From: an uncultured Bacteroidales bacterium
Lineage (GTDB): Bacteria; Bacteroidota; Bacteroidia; Bacteroidales; FEN-979
Direction: 5' to 3'
DNA: 64,000 nucleotides
NCBI GenBank assembly: GCA_903959905.1
Contig: CAJBYO010000005.1
Span: forward strand, 212,674 to 276,673
Position numbers and translations under genes: made by a program. The notes below the pieces were generated by a model that saw only the letters and a program-made list of their open reading frames with translations, ran no database searches and was not told the DNA's origin. Below are positions 24,502 through 33,930 of this stretch, in pieces. The first letter of the stretch is position 1; each line of letters opens with the position of its first letter.

Positions 24502-26151
24502 GTGAAACTTACAAAGATCGGTTTGGCAGTTCATGAAATCGGACGTGCACGGGAAATCATCGGCATCGTCGTAAAATACGGACTGAGCGAATGGGTGACC
24601 AATTCAGGGCTTGGAAGGTTTTTTGTTTCCAAAAAACGGCTGGCACGCATTGCACGCTATAACCAGTGGGAAAGAATCCGGATGGCTGTGGAGGAACTGG
24701 GTCCCACCTTCATCAAATTCGGACAGATCCTGGCCGACCGACCCGATATTGTGCCTGAGGAACTGCGCGAACAGTTGAAAAAGTTGCAGGATGAGGCGCA
24801 GCCCATCCCCGATGAACTGGCCATCCGCGAGATTGAGAAGGAACTTGGAAGGCCTGTGGGTGAATTTTTCCGCGAGTTTGATACCACCCGGCTTGCTTCA
24901 GGCTCCATGGCCCAGACCTACCGTGCAGTGCTCCTGAACGGCGAGGAAGTATGTGTTAAAATTCAACGCCCCGGGATTGATAAAAAGATTGAACTTGACC
25001 TGAACCTGATGAATTTCTTCGCAGGCAGGATGCAACGCCACAATCCCGAAATGGAGGCGATCAACCTCACCGGTGTGGTGAAGGAGTTCGGAAAAACAAT
25101 TGCCAAGGAGCTTGATTTTCATCACGAGGCCGCAAACATCCTCCGGTTCAGCTATTGCTTTAAAAGCGATCCGGATATTAAAGTCCCGAAGGTTTATTCA
25201 CAGTATACTACCCGCCGGATCCTGGTGGAAGAGTTTATCAGGGGTATCAAGGTGAGCGACACGGAGAGCCTGCTTAATTCAGGCCATGATCCGGAAGTAC
25301 TGTCGCGCAAGGCCATGCGGCTGGTTTTTGACCAGATTTTCACCCACGGATTTTTTCATGCCGATCCGCATCCGGGAAATATTTTCGTGCTGGAGGGTGA
25401 TGTCATCTCTTTCATTGACTTTGGAATGATGGGTTCACTCCGGCCAGAGCATCTTCAGTTCCTCGGGAAATATGTGCTCGGCTACCTTGACCGTGACCCC
25501 CATGCCATGACCGAAGCCCTGATGCTTGTTTCAGGAAAACGGAATTTTTCCCGGTCAAAGGAGCTTGAATTTCAGATCGGCGACATGCTGGCGCATTATA
25601 AGTACCTCAGCATTGACGAGATGGATTTCAGCAAGGTGATGAATGAATCAGTGGATATACTGGTTCACTTCGGGTTGCGTATCCCGGGAGGAATATACCT
25701 TTTAGTTAAAGCACTGATGGCGATTGAGCGTGTTGCGGTTGTGCTGTATCCGGGCATTGATTTCGCCCGGGAAATGCAGCCATACGCCATTAAACTGATT
25801 GCGCAGCAATACAACCCGAAGCAGATTGCCTCCGAAGTATTTGATTCGCTGAAGGAATACTACAAGCTGATCAGGGAACTGCCTGGCGACCTGAATGAGA
25901 TCATTTACAAAATCAGGGAAGGGCGGTTTAAAACCCAGATAGAGGTAAGGGGTCTGGAACCTCTTTCGGAACACCTTGACATTTCCAGCACACGGGTGTC
26001 CATCGCCATCGTCCTGGCCGCCCTGATCATCGGGGCATCCATCATTTCACAATGGGAACAAACGCGCTGGATCGGCGCCATCGTGTTTTGCATTGCGGGA
26101 TTGTTTGGATTCTGGTTGCTGGTGAAATTGTTCCGCAGGAATAAATTTTAA
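24502..26151 (+). CDS. ABC1/UbiB/AarF family atypical kinase
   Basis: 549 residues starting at a GTG (24502). The UbiB hallmark KxGQ motif is seen in TFIKFGQILADRPD, then the Ala-rich loop SGSMAQTYRA, the lysine in VCVKIQRPG, the catalytic HADPHPGNIF and the metal-binding SFIDFGMMG. Two membrane segments close the protein (about 500-545). The family supports ubiquinone or lipid handling as an ATPase; Bacteroidota use menaquinone, so the exact role is open. Confidence 0.93.
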   Translation: MKLTKIGLAVHEIGRAREIIGIVVKYGLSEWVTNSGLGRFFVSKKRLARIARYNQWERIRMAVEELGPTFIKFGQILADRPDIVPEELREQLKKLQDEAQPIPDELAIREIEKELGRPVGEFFREFDTTRLASGSMAQTYRAVLLNGEEVCVKIQRPGIDKKIELDLNLMNFFAGRMQRHNPEMEAINLTGVVKEFGKTIAKELDFHHEAANILRFSYCFKSDPDIKVPKVYSQYTTRRILVEEFIRGIKVSDTESLLNSGHDPEVLSRKAMRLVFDQIFTHGFFHADPHPGNIFVLEGDVISFIDFGMMGSLRPEHLQFLGKYVLGYLDRDPHAMTEALMLVSGKRNFSRSKELEFQIGDMLAHYKYLSIDEMDFSKVMNESVDILVHFGLRIPGGIYLLVKALMAIERVAVVLYPGIDFAREMQPYAIKLIAQQYNPKQIASEVFDSLKEYYKLIRELPGDLNEIIYKIREGRFKTQIEVRGLEPLSEHLDISSTRVSIAIVLAALIIGASIISQWEQTRWIGAIVFCIAGLFGFWLLVKLFRRNKF

Positions 26152-26164
26152 CGGAACCCGTTGC

Positions 26165-26188
26165 AGAGACGCATTGCAATGCGTCTCT
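26165..26188. repeat. 24-base perfect palindrome at the end of pheS
   Basis: AGAGACGCATTG/CAATGCGTCTCT, fully self-complementary, between the convergent ABC1 kinase and pheS genes. Its right end overlaps the pheS stop codon (26187-26189). Same family as the 10141-10160 hairpin. It may serve as a bidirectional end structure. Confidence 0.85.
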
Positions 26189-27206
26189 ACGACCCGGTAA
26201 ATTGTTGCAAAAACCGCACGTCGTTTTCAAAAAACAACCGCAGGTCCCTGATCTGGTATTTTAACATGGTGATGCGTTCGATGCCCATGCCGAAGGCGAA
26301 ACCTGTGTAGGCCTGGCTGTCGATACCGCAGTTTTCCAGGGCATTGGGATCAACCATGCCGCAGCCGAGGATTTCAACCCAGCCGGTATGTTTGCAAATG
26401 TTGCAGCCAACCCCGCCGCAGATAAGGCAGCTTACATCCATTTCGCCGGAAGGTTCTGTAAACGGGAAATAGGATGGCCGCAGGCGGATCTTCGTATTTT
26501 CACCAAACATCTCTTTGGCAAAATACATGAGCGATTGTTTCAGGTCGGCAAAAGAGACGTTTTTATCAATGTAAAGGCCTTCCACCTGGTGAAAAATGCA
26601 ATGGGCACGGGCCGAAATGGCTTCATTTCTAAAGACCCGACCCGGGAAGATCATCCTGATCGGCGGCTTCGTGTTTTCCATGGTCCTGATCTGCACAGAT
26701 GACGTGTGGGTGCGCAGCAGGATATCGGGGTTTGTTGCAATGAAAAACGTATCCTGCATGTCCCGGGCAGGGTGGTCGGCAGTAAAATTAAGTGCAGAGA
26801 AATTGTGCCAGTCGTCTTCAATTTCAGGGCCGTCGGCAACAGTAAAGCCGATTCGGCCAAAGATCTCAATGATCTGGTTTCTGACAATGGATAACGGGTG
26901 CCGCGTGCCAGGCTGCATGCTGTTTACCGGCCTTGTAAGGTCAAGACTGGTTGCTGATGATGCCTGAACCTGGTCAAAACCCGATTTCAGCTCCTCAATA
27001 CGCTGGCCGGCTTTGTTCTTCAACTCATTCAGCCGTTGCCCGACTTCGCGTTTCAGCTCTGCCGGGACGGTTTTGAAATCGTCGAACATGACCGTAACCA
27101 GCCCCTTTTTACTGAGGTACTTCAACCGAAGTTGTTCAACTTCCTCCAGGCTTCCGGCTTTTATTGCTTCAATTTCAGCAAGCAGCCGGTTAATACGCTC
27201 TATCAT
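26187..27206 (-). CDS. pheS: phenylalanine-tRNA ligase alpha subunit
   Basis: 339 residues. N-terminal coiled coil (1 to about 85), then the class II core: RTHTSSVQIRTM, motif 2 FRNEAISARAHCIFHQ, a cysteine set CLICGGVGCNICKHTGW as found in many PheS proteins, and motif 3 GFAFGMGIERITML. It charges tRNA-Phe with PheT, whose gene is not in the window. Confidence 0.97.
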   Translation of the reverse strand: MIERINRLLAEIEAIKAGSLEEVEQLRLKYLSKKGLVTVMFDDFKTVPAELKREVGQRLNELKNKAGQRIEELKSGFDQVQASSATSLDLTRPVNSMQPGTRHPLSIVRNQIIEIFGRIGFTVADGPEIEDDWHNFSALNFTADHPARDMQDTFFIATNPDILLRTHTSSVQIRTMENTKPPIRMIFPGRVFRNEAISARAHCIFHQVEGLYIDKNVSFADLKQSLMYFAKEMFGENTKIRLRPSYFPFTEPSGEMDVSCLICGGVGCNICKHTGWVEILGCGMVDPNALENCGIDSQAYTGFAFGMGIERITMLKYQIRDLRLFFENDVRFLQQFTGS

Positions 27207-27227
27207 CTTGTTCTATTTGCACGCACC

Positions 27228-27255
27228 ATGTCACGCGTCACACGTCACCTGTCAC
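27228..27255. repeat. four-copy 7-bp tandem repeat, NNGTCAC
   Basis: ATGTCAC GCGTCAC ACGTCAC CTGTCAC between pheS and the cyclophilin gene; same unit as 20377-20439. Confidence 0.85.
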
Positions 27256-27259
27256 GAAT

Positions 27260-27844
27260 TTATTCAACAATTTTAATGGTCATCTTCACATCCTTGTTCG
27301 GACGGTCAGACTGGTTTTTTTCAACTGTGGCAATTTTATCAATCACCGGGAAACCTTCTGTAATTTCCCCAAAAATGGTATACTCATTGTCGAGGAAGTG
27401 GGCTCCGTTTTCAGGCTGTACAATATAGAACTGTGAACCGGATGAAGCTTTCTGCGGATTTGAAGGTCCACCTGTTCTTGCGGCTGCGAGGGCGCCTCTT
27501 TTGTGCTTGATGGCCGGATTGAATTCGGCCGGAACGGTATATCCCGGGCCACCCATGCCCAAAGCCTGTCCCGGCTTTGCATTCTTGGAATCGGGGTCAC
27601 CGCCCTGGATCATAAATCCGTTGATAACGCGGTGAAATAAAGTGCCGTCGTAGTATCCCTGTTTGACAAGTTTTACGAAGTTGTCGCGGTGCTGAGGGGT
27701 TTCATTGTAAAGGACTCCCTGCATATCACCAAAATCGGTGTGAATTACAAATTTTACCACTTTTTTGTCGGTTTTAGTTTGAGACATTGATGTTAAATTG
27801 AACACGAAAACAATTGCCAGAATGGCGAAGATGATTCTTTTCAT
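27260..27844 (-). CDS. secreted cyclophilin-type peptidyl-prolyl isomerase
   Basis: 194 residues with a signal peptide (MKRIIFAILAIVFVFNLTSM). The cyclophilin core includes FHRVINGFMIQGGDP with the catalytic Arg, AARTGGPSNPQKASSGSQFYI, and FGEITEGFPVIDKI. Likely a periplasmic protein-folding helper. A perfect -7 element lies just upstream. Confidence 0.95.
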   Translation of the reverse strand: MKRIIFAILAIVFVFNLTSMSQTKTDKKVVKFVIHTDFGDMQGVLYNETPQHRDNFVKLVKQGYYDGTLFHRVINGFMIQGGDPDSKNAKPGQALGMGGPGYTVPAEFNPAIKHKRGALAAARTGGPSNPQKASSGSQFYIVQPENGAHFLDNEYTIFGEITEGFPVIDKIATVEKNQSDRPNKDVKMTIKIVE

Positions 27845-27865
27845 AGGATTTAAGATTTAGCATGG

Positions 27866-27873
27866 CAAAAGTA
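27866..27873 (-). promoter_or_regulatory. -7 element of the cyclophilin gene
   Basis: TACTTTTG on the minus strand, 21 bases before the ATG. Confidence 0.45.
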
Positions 27874-28024
27874 CAAAAAAAACATTTGCTGAAATACAGA
27901 GTGCCTGGTAAGCGGATGTAAAATTATAGCCAGTTGGGTATGAATCAAGATGGATGTAATGTATTAATTATGAAAATAAATATCCGAAGAATGAAATAAA
28001 ATGTAATTAGTCTAAATATAAACA

Positions 28025-28032
28025 TATATTTG
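28025..28032 (+). promoter_or_regulatory. -7 element of the beta-helix gene
   Basis: TATATTTG, perfect TAnnTTTG, in a very AT-rich stretch; predicted start near 28038, about 80 bases before the ATG at 28120. No clear -33 box. Confidence 0.45.
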
Positions 28033-28119
28033 CATAACGATACCAGAACAAAGGAGTCGACGCGGTATCCCTTCCTACGCAGATATTTTAGTTTTCACAT
28101 CATTCCCAAAAATGACACC

Positions 28120-29181
28120 ATGAAAAGAAATATATTGATTATCAGCATCATCATATTATGCAGTATAACCGCGATGGCACAACCGCAACAACTTATCGCC
28201 GTAGATCATTTCGCCGGGGGCAGCGAATTTTTTACAAGGCTTGACAGTGCCATTGTTCATGCCGCAAATAAAGATAATATTTACCTGCCTGGGATATCGT
28301 TGAGCATCGGCTCCCAGATCATTAATAAACGTGTCCAGATATATGGGTCTGGCATCAATCCTGATTCTGCTTTGACTTCAGGAAGAACAATTCTTTTCGG
28401 AAATCTCATTTTTGTTACAGGTGCTGATAGCGGGTTCATCCAGGGTGTTACCATTGACGGAAATATTTCCTTCGGCACCGATGCAGGAAATACCAATGTC
28501 GGGTACTTTTCTATCTCAAGGTGCATGGTTAATAATCTAAATCTTTCTTATGCTATCAATGCATCCACATCATCAAATATCCTCGTTCGAGAATGCATCA
28601 TCCACTATACGGTTGATGGGGGGTATTCTCATTCAGTATTTAACAACAATGTATTTGAACAAGTTTTACGTGATTTTAACGGAGGACTTTTTAATAATAA
28701 TCTTTTTCTGACAGCCTCAAGGGCCTTGGAGAACTTTGTTTATAATTCCACATTTTCAAATAACATCTTTGCTGGTAATTGTGTGGCATCCAACAGCAGT
28801 ACAGGTAATAACTTCTTTAATAATCTTTTCAAAGATGGTTTTTTACAATTCTTTGGAAATAATGGATGCGAAGCCAATTATAGTCCGAATGGAAATGGAT
28901 CGATTGCAGGCAATATTGAAAATGTAGCGGCAAACCTGATCTTCCAGAATCAGAGTGGAAATACATTTGCTTTTCAACAAAACTATCATCTTAAACCCAC
29001 AAGTCCGGGAATAAATGCAGGCACCGACGGCACCGATGTTGGCATTTATGGCGGTCCCTTGCCGTTTAAAGACGGGTCGCTTCCGGTCAACCCCCATTAC
29101 CGCATGAGAATGGTTTCGGGCACCACCAATGCAGCCGGCCAGTTGCCGGTTCACTTCAAGGCGGCCGCCCAGGATCATTGA
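28120..29181 (+). CDS. secreted right-handed beta-helix protein
   Basis: 353 residues from the ATG at 28120, where a signal peptide begins (MKRNILIISIIILCSITAMAQ); the longer frame from 28030 covers the promoter. The middle has short, Asn/Gly-rich rungs (GGLFNNNLFLTASRALENF, STFSNNIFAGN) typical of parallel beta-helices of the pectate-lyase type. No catalytic site can be named. It has no type IX sorting domain, unlike the next gene, 42 bases away and probably in the same operon. AT-rich compared with neighbours, which may hint at a different origin. Confidence 0.8.
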   Translation: MKRNILIISIIILCSITAMAQPQQLIAVDHFAGGSEFFTRLDSAIVHAANKDNIYLPGISLSIGSQIINKRVQIYGSGINPDSALTSGRTILFGNLIFVTGADSGFIQGVTIDGNISFGTDAGNTNVGYFSISRCMVNNLNLSYAINASTSSNILVRECIIHYTVDGGYSHSVFNNNVFEQVLRDFNGGLFNNNLFLTASRALENFVYNSTFSNNIFAGNCVASNSSTGNNFFNNLFKDGFLQFFGNNGCEANYSPNGNGSIAGNIENVAANLIFQNQSGNTFAFQQNYHLKPTSPGINAGTDGTDVGIYGGPLPFKDGSLPVNPHYRMRMVSGTTNAAGQLPVHFKAAAQDH

Positions 29182-29223
29182 TCTTCAGTTTTCATATAAA
29201 TTCCATCCTTTAAGAAATTCATT

Positions 29224-32200
29224 ATGAAAAGATCAGTGGTCTTGTTCAGTTTAATGATCCTGCTATGGCAATGGCTGCCGGCACAGGTGCCGAAGATTAA
29301 CGGGTATGAATACTGGTATGACGATAATTATGCCACTCATGTTTCCCAGGCGCTTACACCTGCCTTCACGGCAGATGTGAACACTTCATTTCCCGCGGGT
29401 GCCCTGCTTCCGGGTATCCACAAAATCAGTTTCAGGTTCAAAGACGATTCCCTGAAAAAAACCATTCCTTCCAGCTTCCTGTTTTACAAACCAGCCGGAA
29501 ACCAGACTGTCAATGGCCTGATCTCAGGCTACGAGTATTGGTTTGATCAGAATTACGGGGCGAAGGTCAGTGTTTCTACGGGTAATATAACCGCACTGGA
29601 TCTGAACACCATGTTCAGTGCGGCAGGCCTCCCGGGCGGATTGCACACACTTAATTTCAGGGTCAGAAGTGCTGCCGGACCAGGTTTGGTCACAAGCAAC
29701 TTGTTCTATATCAGTGGTCCGGAGCCGTCAGGAGGAACACTGACTGCATATGAATACTGGTTTGACGATAACAGTGCCGGCAAAGTGACCACAGTCCTGG
29801 GCAGTGTTTCTTCAACCAACATCATGGTAAACCTGAATTCGGGCACCCTTTCAAAAGGCATGCACACCTTGCATTTCAGGGTCATGGGTTCTGTTAAACC
29901 GGGCATGGTAGTAAGTTACATATTTTATAAGAGTGAAAGTGACTTCCTGGTAAGAAACCTGGCTGCCTATGAATTCTGGTTTAAGGATGATCCCGGAACG
30001 ATGGACACGCTTCAGGTTCAGCCTGGTGTGCCATTTATGGATATGATTGACACACTGAAAACAACCTACCTGCCCCTGGGCATGCACAAGGTCAATTACC
30101 GTTTCAGGGATTCACAACAGTTGCACAGTTCTGTTCTCACCGATGAGTTCCAGGTGACCAATTGCATGCCATATGCAGCAGGCGCTATCACAGGACCGGA
30201 CATTATTCAAAAAGGGCTCACCGGGGTGGTTTACTCCGTTCCGAGGATTAAAAATGCACTGGGGTACAATTGGACATTGCCATCCGGCGCTACAATTGTG
30301 TCAGGAGGAAATACCCGCACCATCGTGGTCAATTTTTCCTGTTTTGCGGTTACGGGCAACATTGGTGTAAATGGAACAAATCCCTGTGGAAGCGGTTCAG
30401 GAACCTCGCTGCCGGTGACTGTTTTACCTTTACAACTTCCAACCCTGGGAGGTACTGCCACTGTATGTGCGGGAACTCAGGGCTGGGTTTATACCACTGA
30501 GAGTGGTAAAACCGACTATACATGGAGTGTTTCCCCCGGCAATCTCATTACCGCCGGCGGTACAACAACAAGCCCGACGGCTACCGTTCAATGGAATTCA
30601 ACCGGAGCCCAATGGATCAGGGTCAATTACACGGATGTACGTGGATGCAGAAGTAGTACCGATACACAGTTTACTGTATTCGTCAATCCGTCACCTCTGC
30701 CTGCTATTTCCGGAGCAAGTTCGGTTTGCGTCAACGCTCCCGCCCAGGTTTATACCACTCAAACCGGCATGACAGGCTACCTCTGGGCTGTCTCACCAGG
30801 CGGGGTCATCACGGCAGGAGCCGGCACCAGCTCGGTTACCGTTACCTGGAATACTTCCGGGGCAAAAACGGTCTCGGTGAACTACACCAATGCAAATGGT
30901 TGTACTGCCCCCATACCAGCGCAATACAATGTAACGGTTAATCCCCTGCCTGTTCCAGTTGTCTCAGGCCCGGCGTCAGCCTGCCTTGCATCAACCGGAA
31001 ACATCTATTCCACCCAATCCGGGATGACCGGGTATCTGTGGACTGTATCTGCAGGCGGTACCATCAACTCAGGTGCAGGAACCAATGCGATCGCAGTAAG
31101 CTGGAACACCTTGGGAGCAAAGACAATCACGGTAAATTACACAAACACAAATAACTGCACATCTGCCGCGCCCACCGTGTTTAATGTTACAGTCAATGCA
31201 TTACCTGTTCCAGCAATTTCAGGACCTGCTAACGTTTGTGCTGCATCTACAGGCAAGATCTATTCAACACAAACGGGCATGACCGGGTATCAGTGGACCG
31301 TTTCAGCAGGCGGTACCATAACCGCTGGTGCCGGTACCAGTGTGATAACTGTCACCTGGAACACAGCAGGAGCTAAAACAGTCAATGTGAATTACAACAA
31401 TGCCAATGGTTGTGCTGCAGCTTCGCCTGCAACATATAATGTTACCGTGAATCCTTTGCCTGTTCCGGTTATTTCAGGTGCCTCATCGGTGTGCGTAAAT
31501 TCAGCTGGCAATAGTTATTCAACCCAGGCAGGTATGACAGGATATCTATGGACCATTTCTGCAGGAGGCACAATTACTTCAGGAACAGGAACAAATTCCA
31601 TTACCGTGACCTGGAATACTGCCGGAGCGCGGAATGTTGCCGTCAATTATACCAATGCGAACAGCTGCGCTGCGACTTCATCCACAGTCTATAATGTAAT
31701 TGTAAATCCGTTGCCTGTTCCTGCCATTTCCGGTCCGGCTTCCGTATGCCCTGCATCCACAGGAAATGTGTATACAACGCAACCCGGGATGACCGGGTAT
31801 GTCTGGACTGTGTCTTCAGGGGGCACCCTTGTCTCTGGCAGCGGAACAAACGCAATTACTGTTACATGGAATACTGCTGGTCCGCAGACGATCTCAGTGA
31901 TATATACCAATTCAAACAGTTGTACTGCTGCTGCACCAATCATATATAATGTAACAGTCAACCCGTTGCCGGTTCCAACCGTTTCGGGAGCATCGTCAGT
32001 ATGTGTTGCATCCGCGGGCAATGTTTATACAACGCAGCCTGGCATGACGGGATATTTATGGACAATTACTGCCGGAGGTACCATTACTTCTGGAGCCGGC
32101 ACCAATTCCATAACTGTTTCATGGAATGCAACAGGGGCTCAGTCAGTTTCCATCAAATATATTGTTACGAGCGGATGTACTGATTTTCCTGCAACCGTTT

Positions 32201-33795
32201 ACGGGGTAACAGTAAATCCCATACCAGTCACACCGTCGCTCTCGGGCCCGTCTCTTGTATGCGAAGGCACCATAAAAACATATACAACTGATCCCGGGAA
32301 GGTTAATTATAACTGGGCGGTAACTGGTGGCACGATCATTTCAGGAACCGGAACTTTTAAAATCGGGGTCCGGTGGGATTTGGACGGCGCTGGTTCCATC
32401 GGTGTCAATTACAGCAATGCATTCGGTTGTTTTGCTGCAATTCCTGCTTTTCAGAATGTGATGGTGAATCCATTACCAGCTCCTGCGATTTCAGGTACAA
32501 CGCCTGTTTGTGTGAATACGGCCGGTGCATTGTACACGACTGAAGGGGGGCAGGAGAACTACATCTGGTCCGTTTCACCGGGTGGAACTGTAACATCGGG
32601 TGGCACCATCAACGATGATTTTGTGATGGTTACGTGGAATACCGCCGGCCTACAGGCTGTTGCGGTAAACTATCCGAATCCATTTGGTTGTTTCGCGGTT
32701 ACTTCCACCGTGTTTCCGGTAACAGTTGATCCGTTGCCGGTTCCTGTTCCGACACTGACAGGTCTTGCTACTGCATGTGTCCCGTCATCCGGAAATGAAT
32801 ATACAACAGAGGCTGGCATGCAGGAATATACCTGGACAGTTTCTTCAGGCGGAACAATTACAGGCCCTGCAACAGGAAATTCGGTTGTTGTTGACTGGAA
32901 TACACCAGGCGCTCAATGGGTAAAGGTTAACTACTCAAATGCTACTGGTTGTCCCGGAAATGCTGCGGCATTGTTGAATGTTGCCGCCAGCGAAGTACCA
33001 GGTGCAGCAGGTTCGGTTACTGGTGCGGGCCAGGTGACACAAATGCAGACAGGGGTTGGTTATTCTGTCGGCCCTGTTATCGGCGCCACCGGCTATGCCT
33101 GGAGTTTACCTGCAGGATTCACAATTGCATCAGGAGCAAATACCAACAGCATTCTCGTTGATTTTGGCGCAAATGCTGTTGCAGGAGATATAAGCGTTCA
33201 TGGGATTAACGGTTGTGGCAATGGCACTGAATCCGCTTCATTCAATGTTCAGGTTGTACCAACAATCTTAACACTTGAGAATGTTTCGGTCGGCAGTGGC
33301 CAGGTTGAATGTTATGGGGCGGCACAAACTGTAACCGTAGCAGGCAGCGGAACTGCCTTTGCAGTTCAGAGTGGCGGATCGGCAACGATGATTGCCGGGC
33401 ACAATATTCTGTACAAGCCAACATCCTCTGTTGCTTCGGGGGGCTACATGCATGGATATATAACGACCAGCAATCAATACTGTGGCATTCAGCCACCGCC
33501 AATGGTTGCGGTGATTAGCGGCCAGCAGGAAACAACGAAGGATATCGACAGGGCCTCTTTTAAAGTTTATCCCAACCCAACCTCAGGCAGTTTTGTTCTT
33601 GAGTTTTCAGATAAAACTCCTGAGGGAAAGATAGATGCAGTTATCTTCAGTATGCTTGGTGAAAAATTGTTAACCTACGAAATGACCGGTGAACGCAGCC
33701 ATGAGTTATCATTGTCGGGCTTGCCGGCAGGTATGTATGTTATACACCTTTTAACAGGAACCAAAACAGAAACAGTAAAAATAATTAAGCAATGA
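29224..33795 (+). CDS. giant T9SS-secreted protein with 10 PKD-like tandem repeats
   Basis: 1523 residues. Signal peptide to about 21; four repeats of about 70 residues starting YEYWFDDN (about 26-305); a PKD/Ig-like domain (about 320-400); ten tandem repeats of about 83-87 residues (about 400-1255) of the form NPLPVPxISGxxSVC...GMTGYxWTV...GG; one more PKD-like domain; and a type A sorting domain from FKVYPNPTSGSFVLEF to the end. It should be exported by the type IX system and fixed to the cell surface or released. Probably an adhesin or surface-layer-like stalk; no enzyme domain is seen. Confidence 0.9.
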   Translation: MKRSVVLFSLMILLWQWLPAQVPKINGYEYWYDDNYATHVSQALTPAFTADVNTSFPAGALLPGIHKISFRFKDDSLKKTIPSSFLFYKPAGNQTVNGLISGYEYWFDQNYGAKVSVSTGNITALDLNTMFSAAGLPGGLHTLNFRVRSAAGPGLVTSNLFYISGPEPSGGTLTAYEYWFDDNSAGKVTTVLGSVSSTNIMVNLNSGTLSKGMHTLHFRVMGSVKPGMVVSYIFYKSESDFLVRNLAAYEFWFKDDPGTMDTLQVQPGVPFMDMIDTLKTTYLPLGMHKVNYRFRDSQQLHSSVLTDEFQVTNCMPYAAGAITGPDIIQKGLTGVVYSVPRIKNALGYNWTLPSGATIVSGGNTRTIVVNFSCFAVTGNIGVNGTNPCGSGSGTSLPVTVLPLQLPTLGGTATVCAGTQGWVYTTESGKTDYTWSVSPGNLITAGGTTTSPTATVQWNSTGAQWIRVNYTDVRGCRSSTDTQFTVFVNPSPLPAISGASSVCVNAPAQVYTTQTGMTGYLWAVSPGGVITAGAGTSSVTVTWNTSGAKTVSVNYTNANGCTAPIPAQYNVTVNPLPVPVVSGPASACLASTGNIYSTQSGMTGYLWTVSAGGTINSGAGTNAIAVSWNTLGAKTITVNYTNTNNCTSAAPTVFNVTVNALPVPAISGPANVCAASTGKIYSTQTGMTGYQWTVSAGGTITAGAGTSVITVTWNTAGAKTVNVNYNNANGCAAASPATYNVTVNPLPVPVISGASSVCVNSAGNSYSTQAGMTGYLWTISAGGTITSGTGTNSITVTWNTAGARNVAVNYTNANSCAATSSTVYNVIVNPLPVPAISGPASVCPASTGNVYTTQPGMTGYVWTVSSGGTLVSGSGTNAITVTWNTAGPQTISVIYTNSNSCTAAAPIIYNVTVNPLPVPTVSGASSVCVASAGNVYTTQPGMTGYLWTITAGGTITSGAGTNSITVSWNATGAQSVSIKYIVTSGCTDFPATVYGVTVNPIPVTPSLSGPSLVCEGTIKTYTTDPGKVNYNWAVTGGTIISGTGTFKIGVRWDLDGAGSIGVNYSNAFGCFAAIPAFQNVMVNPLPAPAISGTTPVCVNTAGALYTTEGGQENYIWSVSPGGTVTSGGTINDDFVMVTWNTAGLQAVAVNYPNPFGCFAVTSTVFPVTVDPLPVPVPTLTGLATACVPSSGNEYTTEAGMQEYTWTVSSGGTITGPATGNSVVVDWNTPGAQWVKVNYSNATGCPGNAAALLNVAASEVPGAAGSVTGAGQVTQMQTGVGYSVGPVIGATGYAWSLPAGFTIASGANTNSILVDFGANAVAGDISVHGINGCGNGTESASFNVQVVPTILTLENVSVGSGQVECYGAAQTVTVAGSGTAFAVQSGGSATMIAGHNILYKPTSSVASGGYMHGYITTSNQYCGIQPPPMVAVISGQQETTKDIDRASFKVYPNPTSGSFVLEFSDKTPEGKIDAVIFSMLGEKLLTYEMTGERSHELSLSGLPAGMYVIHLLTGTKTETVKIIKQ
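30421..32990 (+). repeat. ten tandem coding repeats of about 257 bp
   Basis: Each unit encodes one PKD-like domain, with one Cys near its start and another near its end (SVC and NxC). Repeats 2-7 are most alike, repeats 1 and 8-10 more diverged, so recent copying was in the middle of the array. Confidence 0.85.
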
Positions 33796-33796
33796 T

Positions 33797-33930
33797 GGGG
33801 CTAAAGCCCCGGATTCATGTGACTCCCTGAATCCCCGGACTGAAGTCCGGGGCAATTCAACAACGGTATTTATTGCCCCGGACTTCAGTCCGGGGTCAAT
33901 GGAGAATGAAATGTATCAGGGCTTTAGCCC
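33797..33930. repeat. cluster of four GC-rich palindromes after the T9SS gene
   Basis: GGGGCTAAAGCCCC (33797-33810), CCCCGGACTGAAGTCCGGGG (33833-33852), CCCCGGACTTCAGTCCGGGG (33876-33895) and GGGCTTTAGCCC (33919-33930). The outer pair and the inner pair are related by inversion, so the whole is a nested inverted unit. The last one overlaps the end of tdk. Probably dispersed intergenic repeats that also act as convergent 3' structures. Confidence 0.85.

Noticed and set aside
33797-33930. Insertion sequence remnant
   Set aside because: Palindromes only, no transposase fragment and no visible target duplication.
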